From UBA8337 sp965662725 (GTDB lineage: Bacteria > Pseudomonadota > Alphaproteobacteria > RS24): DNA of 64,000 nt. Both the position numbers and the translations under genes were made by a program. Positions within the stretch are counted from its first letter, which is position 1. Every line of letters begins with the position of its first letter. The notes beneath the pieces were generated by a model. That model did not search any database and was not told the DNA's origin. It saw only the letters and a program-made list of their open reading frames with translations. The DNA is taken from contig CBFIIT010000001.1 in assembly GCA_965662725.1 (NCBI GenBank), positions 62,001 through 126,000 of the forward strand. The letters are read 5' to 3'. Below are positions 52,559-62,220 of this stretch, piece after piece.

Positions 52559-54652
52559 TTAATCGTGTATCGCTTCATTCATGTCAGTCTGTCTTTCCAC
52601 CACCAGCGCGTCAAGCGCCGCGTTCAGCTCTGCAACGTCCGTCAGGGGCGGGCGGCAGCTTTGCCCGGGGCAGATATAAACGGCGGCTTGACCCTTTATA
52701 AGCGCCTTGCCATGCGCCGGATGCGAAGGCGGCAAGGCGCTGTCAGGCGGCAAGCGCAAAACATGTCGTGAAATTATCGGATGCGCCAAGGCGGCGCGCT
52801 CCAATGATAAGGCGGCCGCATCATCACCGATAATTATGATCGAAAGCGGATGGCATTGCGATAAATGCGCCGATAAGAGGGCGGTCATGGACGGATAATT
52901 TTGTGCCAAATGGCCGGCTAAAGCATTAAACCCATCGGCCGCCCGTGCCAGCCATAGAGGCTCGCCGGTAATCACGCCAAGCGCTTGAAACAAGGACAGG
53001 GCGACGGCATTGGCAGAGGGTTGTGCATTGTCTTGCACCGGTCGATTATTGACCAGCAGGTTTTCTTGGGCCTGCCGATTGCTGAGATAGCCGCCGCGCG
53101 TCTCGTCATGAAATCGCTGGTGTAAAAGCTGCGCATAGTGAAGCGCATCATCGAGATAGGCTTGCCGGGCTGTCGCCTCATAAAGCGCCACGGCAGCGAT
53201 GCCGAAAAACCCGTAATCTATCGATAGCGATATTGGCAGAACAGTGCCGTCGCGCGCGGCATGGCGCATATGAAGCTCGCCGTCACTTGTTTCATCGCTA
53301 AGGGCTGTCTGGGCTGCTGCATAGGCGGTTTCGGCCATGCCCAGCCAGTCATCGCGTGCGAATTGCCGCGCCGCGCCGGCCAGCGCGGAAATCATCATGG
53401 CGTTCCAATCGGCCAGTATTTTATCATCGCGGCCGGGCGCAATGCGTTGATTGCGAAGCGCCAATAATTGAGCGCGCGCGGGTTTTTGTTGGTCTTGTGG
53501 CGCATCCCCTTGCGCCAGTAAGTTTGGAATATTACGGCCCTCGAAATTGCCTGTTTCGGTAATGTCATATAGGGCACAAAAGCTTGCCGCCTCGGCGCCC
53601 AAAGCGGCATTAATTTCACTTTTATCCCAAAGGTAAAATTTGCCCTCTTCGCCTTCCGTATCGGCATCAAGGCTGGCTGCGAAACAGCCATTATCAACCA
53701 GCATTTCGCGGGCCAGCCAGTCAATGGTTTCTTCAATGCGGGACTTAAATAAGGGCTCGCTACTGTCGCGATAAAGCGAGGTCAAAAGCTCAACCAGCAA
53801 CGCATTGTCATAAAGCATTTTTTCAAAATGCGGCACCAGCCAATCGGCATCGACACTATAGCGCGCAAAGCCACCACCAATATGATCATATATGCCGCCT
53901 TGGCAGATTTTGCGCGCACTGATCAGCACCGCTTCTTTAATCGCCGCATCGCCGGATAATTGTGCTTGCTGCCAGATGAATTGATAAAGAAACGGTTGTG
54001 GAAATTTCGGCGCACCGGCCAAGCCGCCTTTTTCCAAATCTATATGCTCGGACAGGGTTTTGGCGGCGCGCGCCGGTAGGTCGGCCGGCATGGCCCCGCG
54101 CGCATCGGCTTTTGCTTTGGCGGTTAAGGATTGCGTCAGCGCTTTTGTATTGGCGGCAATCTTATCGGGTGTTTCATGCCAGACGCGGGAAATCTCGTTT
54201 AGAATTTGGATAAAACCCGGTCGCCCATATTGCGGTGTTTTTGGAAAATATGTGCCGCCCCAAAACGGTGCGCCGTCAGCGTCCAGACATATGGTCAACG
54301 GCCAGCCGCCCTGTTCGCCCATCATCGCCAAGGCGCTCATATATATCTCATCCAAATCGGGGCGCTCTTCGCGGTCCAGCTTGATGCAAACAAAATGCGC
54401 ATTCATCAAAGCGGCGACCTCCGCATCTTCAAAACTTTCATGTGCCATCACATGACACCAGTGACACGCCGCATAACCGATCGATAAAAGAACCGGCATA
54501 TTGCGCCGCCGCGCCTCGTCAAACACGGCCGCTTCCCATGGCTGCCAATGCACCGGATTATCTTTGTGTTGCAGTAAATACGGGCTGGTCGCCGCGCCGA
54601 GGCGATTGCGGGAAAAAAGCGCGGTTTGGTCGGGATTGCGTTTATCGGTCAT
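52559..54652 (-). CDS. DUF255 / YyaL-type thioredoxin-domain protein
   Basis: This long protein (697 residues from ATG 54652) starts with the YyaL/SSP411 signature NRLGAATSPYLLQHKDNPVHWQPW. A thioredoxin-like CHWC follows (C63, C66 in GYAACHWCHVMAHESF). The remainder is a six-hairpin glycosidase-like barrel, with GGWPLTICLDADGAPFWGGTYFP and GGIYDHIGGGFARYSVDADWLVPHFEKMLYDNALL. The family function is not established. ATG 54691 is an alternative start; neither has a strong ribosome-binding site. It is divergent from mnmE. Confidence 0.88.
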   Translation of the reverse strand: MTDKRNPDQTALFSRNRLGAATSPYLLQHKDNPVHWQPWEAAVFDEARRRNMPVLLSIGYAACHWCHVMAHESFEDAEVAALMNAHFVCIKLDREERPDLDEIYMSALAMMGEQGGWPLTICLDADGAPFWGGTYFPKTPQYGRPGFIQILNEISRVWHETPDKIAANTKALTQSLTAKAKADARGAMPADLPARAAKTLSEHIDLEKGGLAGAPKFPQPFLYQFIWQQAQLSGDAAIKEAVLISARKICQGGIYDHIGGGFARYSVDADWLVPHFEKMLYDNALLVELLTSLYRDSSEPLFKSRIEETIDWLAREMLVDNGCFAASLDADTEGEEGKFYLWDKSEINAALGAEAASFCALYDITETGNFEGRNIPNLLAQGDAPQDQQKPARAQLLALRNQRIAPGRDDKILADWNAMMISALAGAARQFARDDWLGMAETAYAAAQTALSDETSDGELHMRHAARDGTVLPISLSIDYGFFGIAAVALYEATARQAYLDDALHYAQLLHQRFHDETRGGYLSNRQAQENLLVNNRPVQDNAQPSANAVALSLFQALGVITGEPLWLARAADGFNALAGHLAQNYPSMTALLSAHLSQCHPLSIIIIGDDAAALSLERAALAHPIISRHVLRLPPDSALPPSHPAHGKALIKGQAAVYICPGQSCRPPLTDVAELNAALDALVVERQTDMNEAIHD

Positions 54653-54742
54653 CTCAGGCAGTTTAGCCGCAATTCGAAACTGTCTCAGCATAAAGATGAC
54701 AATCGAGCCTTTTTAAATGAGTGAGATAATTGAGCGAGAGAG

Positions 54743-56068
54743 ATGCAGCAGGCTGAAACGATTTTTGCTCTATCGACGGCGCCGGTGCGCGCCGCTTTGG
54801 CGGTTATTCGATTGACCGGCCCGAAGGCCGTTGCGGCGCTGGAGGCGTTGACTGAAAAACCGTTACCGCCAATTCGCCAAGCGGCTTTGCGGGCGATTAT
54901 CCATCCGATAGAGGGGCATTTATTGGATGAAGGCTTGGTGCTGCGGTTTGCGGCACCACATAGTTTTACCGGTGAGGATATGGTGGAGCTGCATCTGCAT
55001 GGCGGTTTGGCGGTAACGCAATCGGTTTTGGCAGCTTTGGCGGCTTTGGATTACCTGTCGGCGGCGGAAGGCGGCGACTTTACGCGCCGTGCGGTATTGA
55101 ACGGCAAAATGGATTTAACAGCAGCCGAAGCGATTGCCGATTTAATCGATGCTGAGGGTGTGGCGCAACAAGCGCAAGCATTGGGACAATTGCGCGGCGG
55201 ATTGCGCGACAAGGTGAGCGATTGGCGTGACCGATTGAAAACCGTTTTGGCGCATTTGGAAGCCGATCTGGAATTTGCCGATGAAGACTTGCCGGGCGGC
55301 TTGGGGCAAAGCGCTTTGGCAGAATTGCCTGCGCTAAGCGCTGAAATTGATGCAATGTTGGCCGACAGGCGCGGCTTGACCTTGCGCGATGGGTTGCAAA
55401 TTGCGCTGGTGGGCCCGCCAAACGCCGGAAAATCGAGTATTCTCAATAGGTTAGCGGGGCGCGAGGCGGCTATTGTTTCGGCTCGCGCCGGCACCACACG
55501 CGATATTATCGAGGTGGCGATGAGCTTGGATGGGGTGCCGGTGACATTGGTCGACACGGCCGGTTTGCGCGATGCCGGTGATGATATTGAGCGCGAAGGC
55601 GTGCGCCGGGCCGTGGCGGTGGCGGCGCAGGCCTCTTTAAGCCTGTTTGTCAGTGCAGCGGATGCGACGGCGGAAACCGTCGGGATAAAAGGCGATGGTG
55701 CGGATATTTTGGCCAATGCTGATTTACATATTGCCAATAAGGCCGATTTAGGCCAACCGTCGGGTGATTTCGATATAGCCTTTTCGGCCAAAGACGGCAC
55801 CGGAGAAGAGGCGCTATTAGCCGCATTACAAAGGCTGGTCGGCGAAAAGGCCGCCATGGGCGAGGGCGCGGCCATGACCCGCTTGCGGCATTTTGAGATT
55901 ATGCGCGAGACGGCTGATTATCTGCAGCGCGCCCAAGATGCAGCGGCTCTGGAGCTGGCGGCCGAAGATTTGCGCTTGGCGCAGCGCGCCCTCGGACGAA
56001 TGACCGGCGCCGTCGATGTTGAACAATTATTGGATGTGGTGTTCAGTGATTTTTGTATCGGTAAGTAA
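54743..56068 (+). CDS. mnmE: tRNA modification GTPase MnmE (TrmE)
   Basis: MnmE with MnmG makes the carboxymethylaminomethyl group on wobble uridine 34. The 441-residue protein has an N-terminal tetrahydrofolate-binding domain and a G domain with G1 GPPNAGKS at 224-231 and G3 DTAGLR. The C-terminus ends with the family's FDFCIGK-like DFCIGK (cysteine motif). AGAGAG precedes the ATG. It leads into mnmG-rsmG-parA-parB. Confidence 0.97.
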   Translation: MQQAETIFALSTAPVRAALAVIRLTGPKAVAALEALTEKPLPPIRQAALRAIIHPIEGHLLDEGLVLRFAAPHSFTGEDMVELHLHGGLAVTQSVLAALAALDYLSAAEGGDFTRRAVLNGKMDLTAAEAIADLIDAEGVAQQAQALGQLRGGLRDKVSDWRDRLKTVLAHLEADLEFADEDLPGGLGQSALAELPALSAEIDAMLADRRGLTLRDGLQIALVGPPNAGKSSILNRLAGREAAIVSARAGTTRDIIEVAMSLDGVPVTLVDTAGLRDAGDDIEREGVRRAVAVAAQASLSLFVSAADATAETVGIKGDGADILANADLHIANKADLGQPSGDFDIAFSAKDGTGEEALLAALQRLVGEKAAMGEGAAMTRLRHFEIMRETADYLQRAQDAAALELAAEDLRLAQRALGRMTGAVDVEQLLDVVFSDFCIGK

Positions 56069-56086
56069 ACCCGCCGACAAAACAGA

Positions 56087-56102
56087 TGTTTCACGTGAAA
56101 CA
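56087..56102. promoter_or_regulatory. parS centromere site 1
   Basis: TGTTTCACGTGAAACA is a perfect copy of the parS consensus bound by ParB. It lies between mnmE and mnmG, 7.4 kb from the candidate oriC. Confidence 0.95.
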
Positions 56103-56205
56103 ATTTGTCATCACCGGACGCGCAGTTGCTGCTTGCCGCTGGCCCCTAAGCTGCGCTAATAGGCATAGCAGGCGGCGCGCAATCGGCCGCAATGAAAGAG
56201 ACCAA

Positions 56206-58086
56206 ATGTCAAAGCGCTATGATGTTATCGTGATTGGTGGTGGCCATGCCGGCTGTGAAGCAGCAGCAGCGGCAGCGCGCTTTGGCGCGCAAACGCTTTT
56301 GGTTACGCATAAAATCGAGACAATTGGCGAGATGTCGTGCAATCCGGCAATTGGCGGTGTTGGCAAGGGCCATTTGGTGCGCGAGATTGATGCTCTGGAT
56401 GGGTTGATGGGCCGCGTCGCTGACCAGGCGGGCATCCAATTTCGTTTGCTCAACCGCCGCAAGGGACCGGCAGTGCATGGCCCGCGCACACAGGCCGATC
56501 GGAAATTATATCGCCAGGCCATGCAGCGCGAGATTGCCGCGACCCAAAATCTCGATGTGCTTGGCGCACCGGTTGATGATTTGGCCGTCAAGGATGGCCG
56601 CTGTGTCGGCGTGATAACGGCGGATGGCGAAACCATTTCGGCCGCCTCTGTGGTTTTGACGACCGGCACATTTCTCGATGGCATCGTGCATATCGGCACG
56701 CAGCGCATTGCCGCGGGGCGGCATGGTGAAGCACCGGCCATTACCCTGTCTAAGCGGCTTTATGCACTGGCGGCAGAAAGCGGCGCACTGCAATTGGGAC
56801 GGATGAAAACCGGCACACCGGCGCGCCTCGATGGGCGCAGCATCAATACTGATATTTTGGAAGCGCAGCCGGCCGATGAAAACCCGCTGCCATTTTCCTT
56901 TATGACCGACAAGATAACTGTGCCGCAAACGGTTTGCCATATCACCCATACCAATCAAGCGACATTTGATATTATCGAGAAGAACGTCAAATTATCGCCG
57001 GTCTATTCGGGTCAGATTGAGGGTGTTGGCCCCCGCTATTGTCCGGCGATTGAAGATAAGGTCGTGCGCTTTCCTGACCGCATTTCGCATCAAATTTTTC
57101 TTGAGCCGGAGGGTTTGGATGACCATACCGTCTATCCGAACGGCATCTCCACCTCATTGCCGGAAGATATTCAAGAGGCATTTATTCGCACCATTCCGGG
57201 CCTTGAACAGGTGAAGATTTTGCGCCCCGGCTATGCGATTGAATATGATTATGTTGACCCGCGTGCGCTCCTGCCGAGCCTTGAGGCTAAGGCCTTGCCA
57301 GGGCTGTATCTGGCCGGACAAATTAACGGCACTACCGGCTATGAAGAGGCGGCCGGCCAAGGGCTGGTGGCGGGAATGAATGCGGCGCGCGCCGCGGCGG
57401 CGCAAGAGGCATTATTGTTTGACCGCGCCGAGGCTTATATCGGCGTGATGATCGATGATCTGGTCACGAAGGGGGTCAGTGAGCCCTATCGTATGTTTAC
57501 CGCGCGGGCTGAGTATCGGCTGACGCTGCGGGCCGATAATGCTGACCAGCGTTTGACCGCCAAGGGCATTGCGGCGGGCATTGTCGGTGCTAAACGCGGG
57601 CAAGCGTTTGATGAAAAAATGACCCGGCTGACGGCTGCGCGGGCGCAAGCAGCGAGCTGGCAAATGACGCCGAATGAAGCGGCTGATAAGGGTCTGCATA
57701 TTCGCGCCGATGGGGTGCGCCGCAATATGGTTGAGTTGCTCGCTTATCCGTCGATTGAATGGGAAGATTTGGCGGCGATATGGCAGCCCATGCGCGATTG
57801 GTCGGATGATGTTCGTTTTCAGATAGAAACCGATGCGCGCTACGCCGGCTATTTGGACCGCCAACAAGCGGATATTGAAGCGTTTCGCCGCGATGAAGCA
57901 TTGCGCTTGCCGGTGGATATGGATTATTTGGCGCTGGAAGGCATGGCCACTGAAGTGCGGCAAAAACTGGCCATTGCCAAGCCGCTAACCTTGGGCCAGG
58001 CGGCGCGCATGGATGGCATGACGCCGGCCGCCTTGACCTTGCTTTTGCACCATGCGCGCAAAGCGCAGGCCGAAGCGGCTGAGTAA
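56206..58086 (+). CDS. mnmG: tRNA uridine 5-carboxymethylaminomethyl modification enzyme MnmG
   Basis: MnmG (GidA) is the FAD-dependent partner of MnmE. The 626-residue protein has the FAD-binding GGGHAGCEAA beginning at 11, with SCNPAIGGVGKGHLVREIDALDG and TGTFLDG. NGTTGYEEAAGQGLVAG follows further on, and the C-terminal helical domain ends the protein. ATG 56206 with GAAAGAGA upstream is preferred; an earlier in-frame ATG lies inside the parS site and is not homologous. It is followed by rsmG. Confidence 0.98.
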   Translation: MSKRYDVIVIGGGHAGCEAAAAAARFGAQTLLVTHKIETIGEMSCNPAIGGVGKGHLVREIDALDGLMGRVADQAGIQFRLLNRRKGPAVHGPRTQADRKLYRQAMQREIAATQNLDVLGAPVDDLAVKDGRCVGVITADGETISAASVVLTTGTFLDGIVHIGTQRIAAGRHGEAPAITLSKRLYALAAESGALQLGRMKTGTPARLDGRSINTDILEAQPADENPLPFSFMTDKITVPQTVCHITHTNQATFDIIEKNVKLSPVYSGQIEGVGPRYCPAIEDKVVRFPDRISHQIFLEPEGLDDHTVYPNGISTSLPEDIQEAFIRTIPGLEQVKILRPGYAIEYDYVDPRALLPSLEAKALPGLYLAGQINGTTGYEEAAGQGLVAGMNAARAAAAQEALLFDRAEAYIGVMIDDLVTKGVSEPYRMFTARAEYRLTLRADNADQRLTAKGIAAGIVGAKRGQAFDEKMTRLTAARAQAASWQMTPNEAADKGLHIRADGVRRNMVELLAYPSIEWEDLAAIWQPMRDWSDDVRFQIETDARYAGYLDRQQADIEAFRRDEALRLPVDMDYLALEGMATEVRQKLAIAKPLTLGQAARMDGMTPAALTLLLHHARKAQAEAAE

Positions 58087-58109
58087 GCGTTAAGCGCGAC
58101 AACCGCCGC

Positions 58110-58784
58110 ATGAGCAAAGCACAGACACACAGCATAGCACCGCAAACCGCCGAGGCCTTTGCGGCACAGTTTGATGTTTCACGTGAAACATTGTCTCGCC
58201 TGATGGCCTATCAGGCACTGCTTGGCAAATGGCAAAAATCGATTAATTTGGTTGGGCCGGCGACTTTGCAGCATTTCTGGTCGCGCCATGTCGCAGATTC
58301 AGCACAAATATTGACGCATGCGCCGCGCCAAGCGCTGTGCTGGCTGGATTTGGGTAGTGGCGCGGGTTTTCCGGCCTTGGTGCTGGCCATTATGCTGGCT
58401 GAAAGACAGCCCTTGGCGCATATGCACATGGTTGAGAGCGACCGCAAAAAGGCCAATTTTTTGCGCATGGTGCTAGCCGAAACCGGCGTTTCAGCCAGTG
58501 TGCATCATAACCGCATTGAGGGGCTGGCAAAGCAGCAGCTTGCGGCTTTAAATAAGGTGGATATTATCACCGCGCGCGCTTTGGCCGGATTGGCTGATTT
58601 GCTCGCTTTGATGCAGCCATTTTACAATTCATCCACAATTGCGCTGCTGCATAAGGGGCGCAATTGGCAGGAAGAATTGACCGCGGCACAACAATATTGG
58701 AAACTGACAATTGAAACTCATCATAGCTTGACTGATGATGGCGCCCGCATTTTGGCACTGCGCGATCTACAGCCAAAGCCCTAG
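58110..58784 (+). CDS. rsmG: 16S rRNA (guanine-527-N7)-methyltransferase RsmG
   Basis: RsmG (GidB) methylates G527 of 16S rRNA. The 224-residue protein has FDVSRETLSRL at 21-31, the region that encodes a parS site. LGKWQKSINLV and the SAM-binding LDLGSGAGFPALVLA (D80-G86) follow, then ITARALAGLADLL. There is no strong ribosome-binding site. parA starts 20 bp downstream at GTG. Confidence 0.96.
   Translation: MSKAQTHSIAPQTAEAFAAQFDVSRETLSRLMAYQALLGKWQKSINLVGPATLQHFWSRHVADSAQILTHAPRQALCWLDLGSGAGFPALVLAIMLAERQPLAHMHMVESDRKKANFLRMVLAETGVSASVHHNRIEGLAKQQLAALNKVDIITARALAGLADLLALMQPFYNSSTIALLHKGRNWQEELTAAQQYWKLTIETHHSLTDDGARILALRDLQPKP
58175..58190. promoter_or_regulatory. parS centromere site 2, inside rsmG
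   Basis: A second perfect TGTTTCACGTGAAACA, here within the rsmG coding sequence, where it encodes DVSRET. It lies 2.1 kb from site 1 and 0.6 kb before parA. Confidence 0.95.
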
Positions 58785-58804
58785 CATTAATTGGAGCGCC
58801 GCGC

Positions 58805-59638
58805 GTGTCATCCCCCGTTTCTTCAGACCCTAAAAGCGCCGCGCCGCGGGTGATTTGCTTGGCCAATCAAAAGGGTGGCGTCGGCAAAACCACGACAGCA
58901 ATCAATCTCGGCACGGCTTTGGCGGCGATTGGTGAGCCGGTTTTGCTGATTGATATGGACCCGCAAGGCAATGCCTCGACCGGTCTTGGCATTGACCGCA
59001 CGGCGCGCGAGAAAACCAGCTTTGATGTGCTGCTTGGCGAGGCCTCATTGGCCGAAGCCATTTGTGATACGGCTGTGCCGGGCTTTGCGCTTTTGCCGGC
59101 CAGCATGGATCTTTTGGGTGTTGAGGTTGAGCTGGCTGATAATCCGCGCCGCCTTTATCGCCTGACTGATGCGCTGAAAGAATTTACCGCCTCAAACGAT
59201 GGCAGCCGCTTTTCCTATATTTTTATCGACTGCCCACCGTCTTTGAATATGCTGACGTTGAATGCCATGACTGCCGCACAATCGGTTTTGGTGCCGCTGC
59301 AATGCGAGTTTTTTGCGCTGGAAGGGTTGAGCCAGCTTTTGCAAACCATTGAGCAGGTTAAAGGCGGGCTAAATCCGGCTTTGGATATTCAGGGTATTGT
59401 GCTGACCATGTATGATGCGCGAAATAATTTATCGGCGCAGGTCGATGCAGATGTGCGCGGGCATTTTGACGGTTTGGTTTACGAGACGCTTATCCCGCGC
59501 AATGTGCGTGTTTCGGAAGCGCCCAGTCATGGCAAACCGGCGCTTTTATATGATCATAAATGCAGCGGCTCGCTGGCTTATATGAAATTAGCCAGCGAAT
59601 TGGTGCGGCGCGAAGAAAAGCGTCGGCACGCGGCCTGA
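58805..59638 (+). CDS. parA: Chromosome partitioning ATPase ParA
   Basis: ParA moves ParB-parS complexes and segregates the origin. The 277-residue protein has the deviant Walker A KGGVGKTT at 23-30, LLIDMDPQGNASTGLGI and FIDCPPSLNMLTLNAM. It begins at GTG 58805 with GGAG upstream; no ATG is better placed. It has the short N-terminus of chromosomal ParA, without a plasmid-type HTH domain. parB starts 32 bp downstream. Confidence 0.98.
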   Translation: MSSPVSSDPKSAAPRVICLANQKGGVGKTTTAINLGTALAAIGEPVLLIDMDPQGNASTGLGIDRTAREKTSFDVLLGEASLAEAICDTAVPGFALLPASMDLLGVEVELADNPRRLYRLTDALKEFTASNDGSRFSYIFIDCPPSLNMLTLNAMTAAQSVLVPLQCEFFALEGLSQLLQTIEQVKGGLNPALDIQGIVLTMYDARNNLSAQVDADVRGHFDGLVYETLIPRNVRVSEAPSHGKPALLYDHKCSGSLAYMKLASELVRREEKRRHAA

Positions 59639-59670
59639 GGGTAGCGCGCGAAAGGACGGGAGATAATAAT

Positions 59671-60579
59671 ATGAGCGACACCGGAAAAAGAGGTTTGGGG
59701 CGCGGCCTGTCAGCGCTAATAGGCGATGCAGCAGCCCAACCGATTGCCGCCTCAGCAACAGAAAATGCGGTAGATGCGGCTAAAAATGATGGCTTGACCT
59801 ATCTTGGCATCGACCAATTACAAGCCGGTCAATTTCAGCCACGCAAATTTTTTGATGAAAGCGAATTGGACGCATTGGCCGCTTCTATTGGCAAATCCGG
59901 TGTGTTGCAACCGCTATTGGTACGTGCGTTGGACGGCGATAAATATGAAATCATCGCCGGGGAAAGACGCTGGCGGGCGGCCCAAAAAGCGCAATTACAT
60001 CAGCTCCCGGTAATTATCCAGCCGGTTAATGACATTACCGCTATGGAAATCGGATTGGTCGAAAACGTGCAGCGTGCTGACCTCAATCCGATTGAAGAAG
60101 CTGAGGGATATCAAAGGCTTATCGATGAATTTGCCTATACGCAAGCAGAGCTGGCTGAGACCATTGGCAAGAGCCGCAGCCATATTGCCAATTTATTGCG
60201 GCTGACCGGTGCGCCGGTTGTGCTGCGCGATGCGCTCATCAATGGGCGTCTTGGCATGGGTCATGCGCGCGCGCTTCTGGCTTTGTCATTATCGGGTGAT
60301 GAGATGGCCGCTTTGGTGAAACAAATCATTAGCCAAGGTTTAAGCGTTCGGGCAGTGGAGAAGCTGGCGGCCACGAAAAAGCCGAAAAAATCAACTGCCC
60401 GTGCCGATCGAACAACAGAAAAAACGGCTGATACGCGGCAGGTTGAGAAACAATTGGCGGATGCGCTGGGACTTCATGTATCACTTGATGACCGGGCGGA
60501 AAAGGGCGGTAGCCTGACAATAGATTACAAGACATTGGAGCAATTGGATGCGTTGATTGCGCGTCTTATCAGCCGATAA
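59671..60579 (+). CDS. parB: Chromosome partitioning protein ParB
   Basis: ParB binds parS, spreads along DNA as a CTP-dependent clamp, and activates ParA. The 302-residue protein starts KRGLGRGLSALIGD, the ParA-interacting segment. It contains the CTP-binding EIIAGERRWRAA (GERR), ENVQRADLNPIEEAEGY, and the helix-turn-helix of TQAELAETIGKSRSHIANLLRL. A charged linker leads to a C-terminal dimerisation domain. ATG 59671 follows GGGAG. It ends convergent with holA. Confidence 0.98.
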   Translation: MSDTGKRGLGRGLSALIGDAAAQPIAASATENAVDAAKNDGLTYLGIDQLQAGQFQPRKFFDESELDALAASIGKSGVLQPLLVRALDGDKYEIIAGERRWRAAQKAQLHQLPVIIQPVNDITAMEIGLVENVQRADLNPIEEAEGYQRLIDEFAYTQAELAETIGKSRSHIANLLRLTGAPVVLRDALINGRLGMGHARALLALSLSGDEMAALVKQIISQGLSVRAVEKLAATKKPKKSTARADRTTEKTADTRQVEKQLADALGLHVSLDDRAEKGGSLTIDYKTLEQLDALIARLISR

Positions 60580-60582
60580 ATT

Positions 60583-60606
60583 AGCCCCAAAGACCAGCCC
60601 CAAAGA
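60583..60606. repeat. 11-bp direct repeat (period 13) at parB/holA junction
   Basis: AGCCCCAAAGA occurs at 60583-60593 and 60596-60606 between the convergent parB and holA genes. A partly similar AGCC- or CGCCC-containing stretch follows. No hairpin terminator is seen. Confidence 0.8.
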
Positions 60607-60618
60607 TCCGCCCAGAGA

Positions 60619-61668
60619 TCAACGTTTGGCAGCGCCGGCAATGCGCAAAAGCGCATTACCGGTTTGCGCTGAGGCCATGGCTGTATTGGCCCCACGGCAG
60701 TCGCGCTCCGCTTGATTTAAAATCTCCAAGGCGCGCGCACATTTGGCCGAAGTCCATAGCCGCATCTGCTCTTCAACCAGAGGCTTGCGCCGAAAATGCA
60801 AAGGCGGTCTGAAGCTGCTTATCGCTTTGCTTTGCGGTGTGCCGCTTTCCATTAACCCCAAAGCCAAATGCAATGTTTGAAAATGCAAACGTGCCATTAC
60901 CAAAACCGAGGCGGCGGTGCTGCCGGCATCAAACAGTCGGCTCAAGGCTTTATCGGCCGTCGCCAAACGCCCCAAAGCAATTTGGTCAATAAGCTGGTCC
61001 ATTGTGCCTTGTGTTTGATCGCCAAGCGCCAGATCGATATCTTCTGCACTGATAAGACCGGACTCGCCTTTTTTGAGTACCCCTTTGAACAATACCAGCC
61101 GTTCAATCTCGCGCTGGATGATGCCGCGATCGGTTGCCAAGCGGGCGCATAAAAGATCCAAGGCCTGCGCGTCAATGCGATAATTTTCGCCTTCCAAATA
61201 TTGCCGCGCCAAGCGCGCAATATCTCGTGCCTCCAGCGCATAACAAGGTATCGCCATTGCCGCCTTATCGGCTTCGACATTTTTGCGCAATGCGGCGGCC
61301 GGTCGTAAATTACCGCTTTCAATAATGACCATGGCCGATAAAGCGGCGGGCAGGTTTGCCAAATAAAGGCGCACCGCTTCCGGCACCGCGCCGCCGCCGC
61401 CGCTAATATGAACGAGTTTTTGTTCGCCAAACATCGGCAGAGCACCGGCTTCATCGGCCAATAGGCCGGGCTGGCCGGCAAATGCGCTTTCGTCAAAAGC
61501 AGCATATTGAAGCGGGTCAAAATCTTTGCCCAAATAGGCTGCCTTTAGTGCTTTGGCGGTTTCGTGCACGCCGCCCTGGTCGGGCCCATAAACCAAAACC
61601 AAAGCCGGCGCATTGGCTGCTTTCAGCTTTTGCACATAAGCTGTTGCTTCATGCGCCTTTAATTTCAT
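60619..61668 (-). CDS. holA: DNA polymerase III delta subunit
   Basis: HolA is the clamp-loader delta subunit. The 349-residue protein begins MKLKAHEATAYVQKLKAANAPALVLVYGPDQGGVHE, the family N-terminal fold. It has LVHISGGGGAVPEAVRLYLANLP, RLATDRGIIQREIERLVLF and a C-terminal helical region. Its ATG overlaps the lptE stop by 4 nt. It completes the leuS-lptE-holA minus-strand unit, which is conserved in alphaproteobacteria. Confidence 0.94.
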   Translation of the reverse strand: MKLKAHEATAYVQKLKAANAPALVLVYGPDQGGVHETAKALKAAYLGKDFDPLQYAAFDESAFAGQPGLLADEAGALPMFGEQKLVHISGGGGAVPEAVRLYLANLPAALSAMVIIESGNLRPAAALRKNVEADKAAMAIPCYALEARDIARLARQYLEGENYRIDAQALDLLCARLATDRGIIQREIERLVLFKGVLKKGESGLISAEDIDLALGDQTQGTMDQLIDQIALGRLATADKALSRLFDAGSTAASVLVMARLHFQTLHLALGLMESGTPQSKAISSFRPPLHFRRKPLVEEQMRLWTSAKCARALEILNQAERDCRGANTAMASAQTGNALLRIAGAAKR

Positions 61669-62168
61669 TGACGATTTCCGCCTATGCGCTGCGATAATTG
61701 CAAAACCAATTGCTCGGCAATTTGCTCGCTGATCAATTGTAGGACAATTTCTTCATCGCGCAATTGATCGGCACCGCTGTCTTGACGGGCAATGGTTTGT
61801 GTCTCATTCAGGCTGAAGCTTTGTGCCTTGCCGTTTTCCTTGTCGCGTAATTGCACGCGCAGGTTCAAGCCGATTTCAATCCGCTCTGCGACACCGTCCC
61901 TATCGACTTGTCGTTTTTGCCGCGCCAGCGTGCTGTCAATAATAAGTCGATAGGGCGCCGTATCTGATAATTGATAGCGGCCCTCCAGGGCGCTGCGTAA
62001 ATTTTGCGCCGCCGGTCCGTTAACTTTCACCGAGGCCAGTGTAATCTGCCCGCCCTGCATTTTATAAACCGGCGTGAAGCCGCATGCAGCCAATGTGAAA
62101 GAGAGCGCACAGATTAGACCCAGAACCATTTGGCGGGCGGTCAAAAGGGTGCTTGATGTGTCCGCCAT
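61665..62168 (-). CDS. lptE: LPS-assembly lipoprotein LptE
   Basis: LptE plugs the LptD barrel and helps LPS insertion into the outer membrane. The 167-residue protein has a signal sequence ending in the lipobox LAAC, giving a predicted lipidated C29, followed by GFTPVYKMQGG. The mature domain shows FRL-like LEGRYQLSDTAPYRLIIDSTLARQ. ATG 62168 lies 52 bp after the leuS stop without a strong ribosome-binding site; an ATG 13 codons later is also possible. The presence of leuS and holA on either side supports the call, as sequence conservation in LptE is low. Confidence 0.9.
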   Translation of the reverse strand: MADTSSTLLTARQMVLGLICALSFTLAACGFTPVYKMQGGQITLASVKVNGPAAQNLRSALEGRYQLSDTAPYRLIIDSTLARQKRQVDRDGVAERIEIGLNLRVQLRDKENGKAQSFSLNETQTIARQDSGADQLRDEEIVLQLISEQIAEQLVLQLSQRIGGNRQ

Positions 62169-62220
62169 TTTGGCACTGAAGCGGGTTGGCAGTGCTGTGA
62201 CCGCCGTGTTCGCTGCGGGT

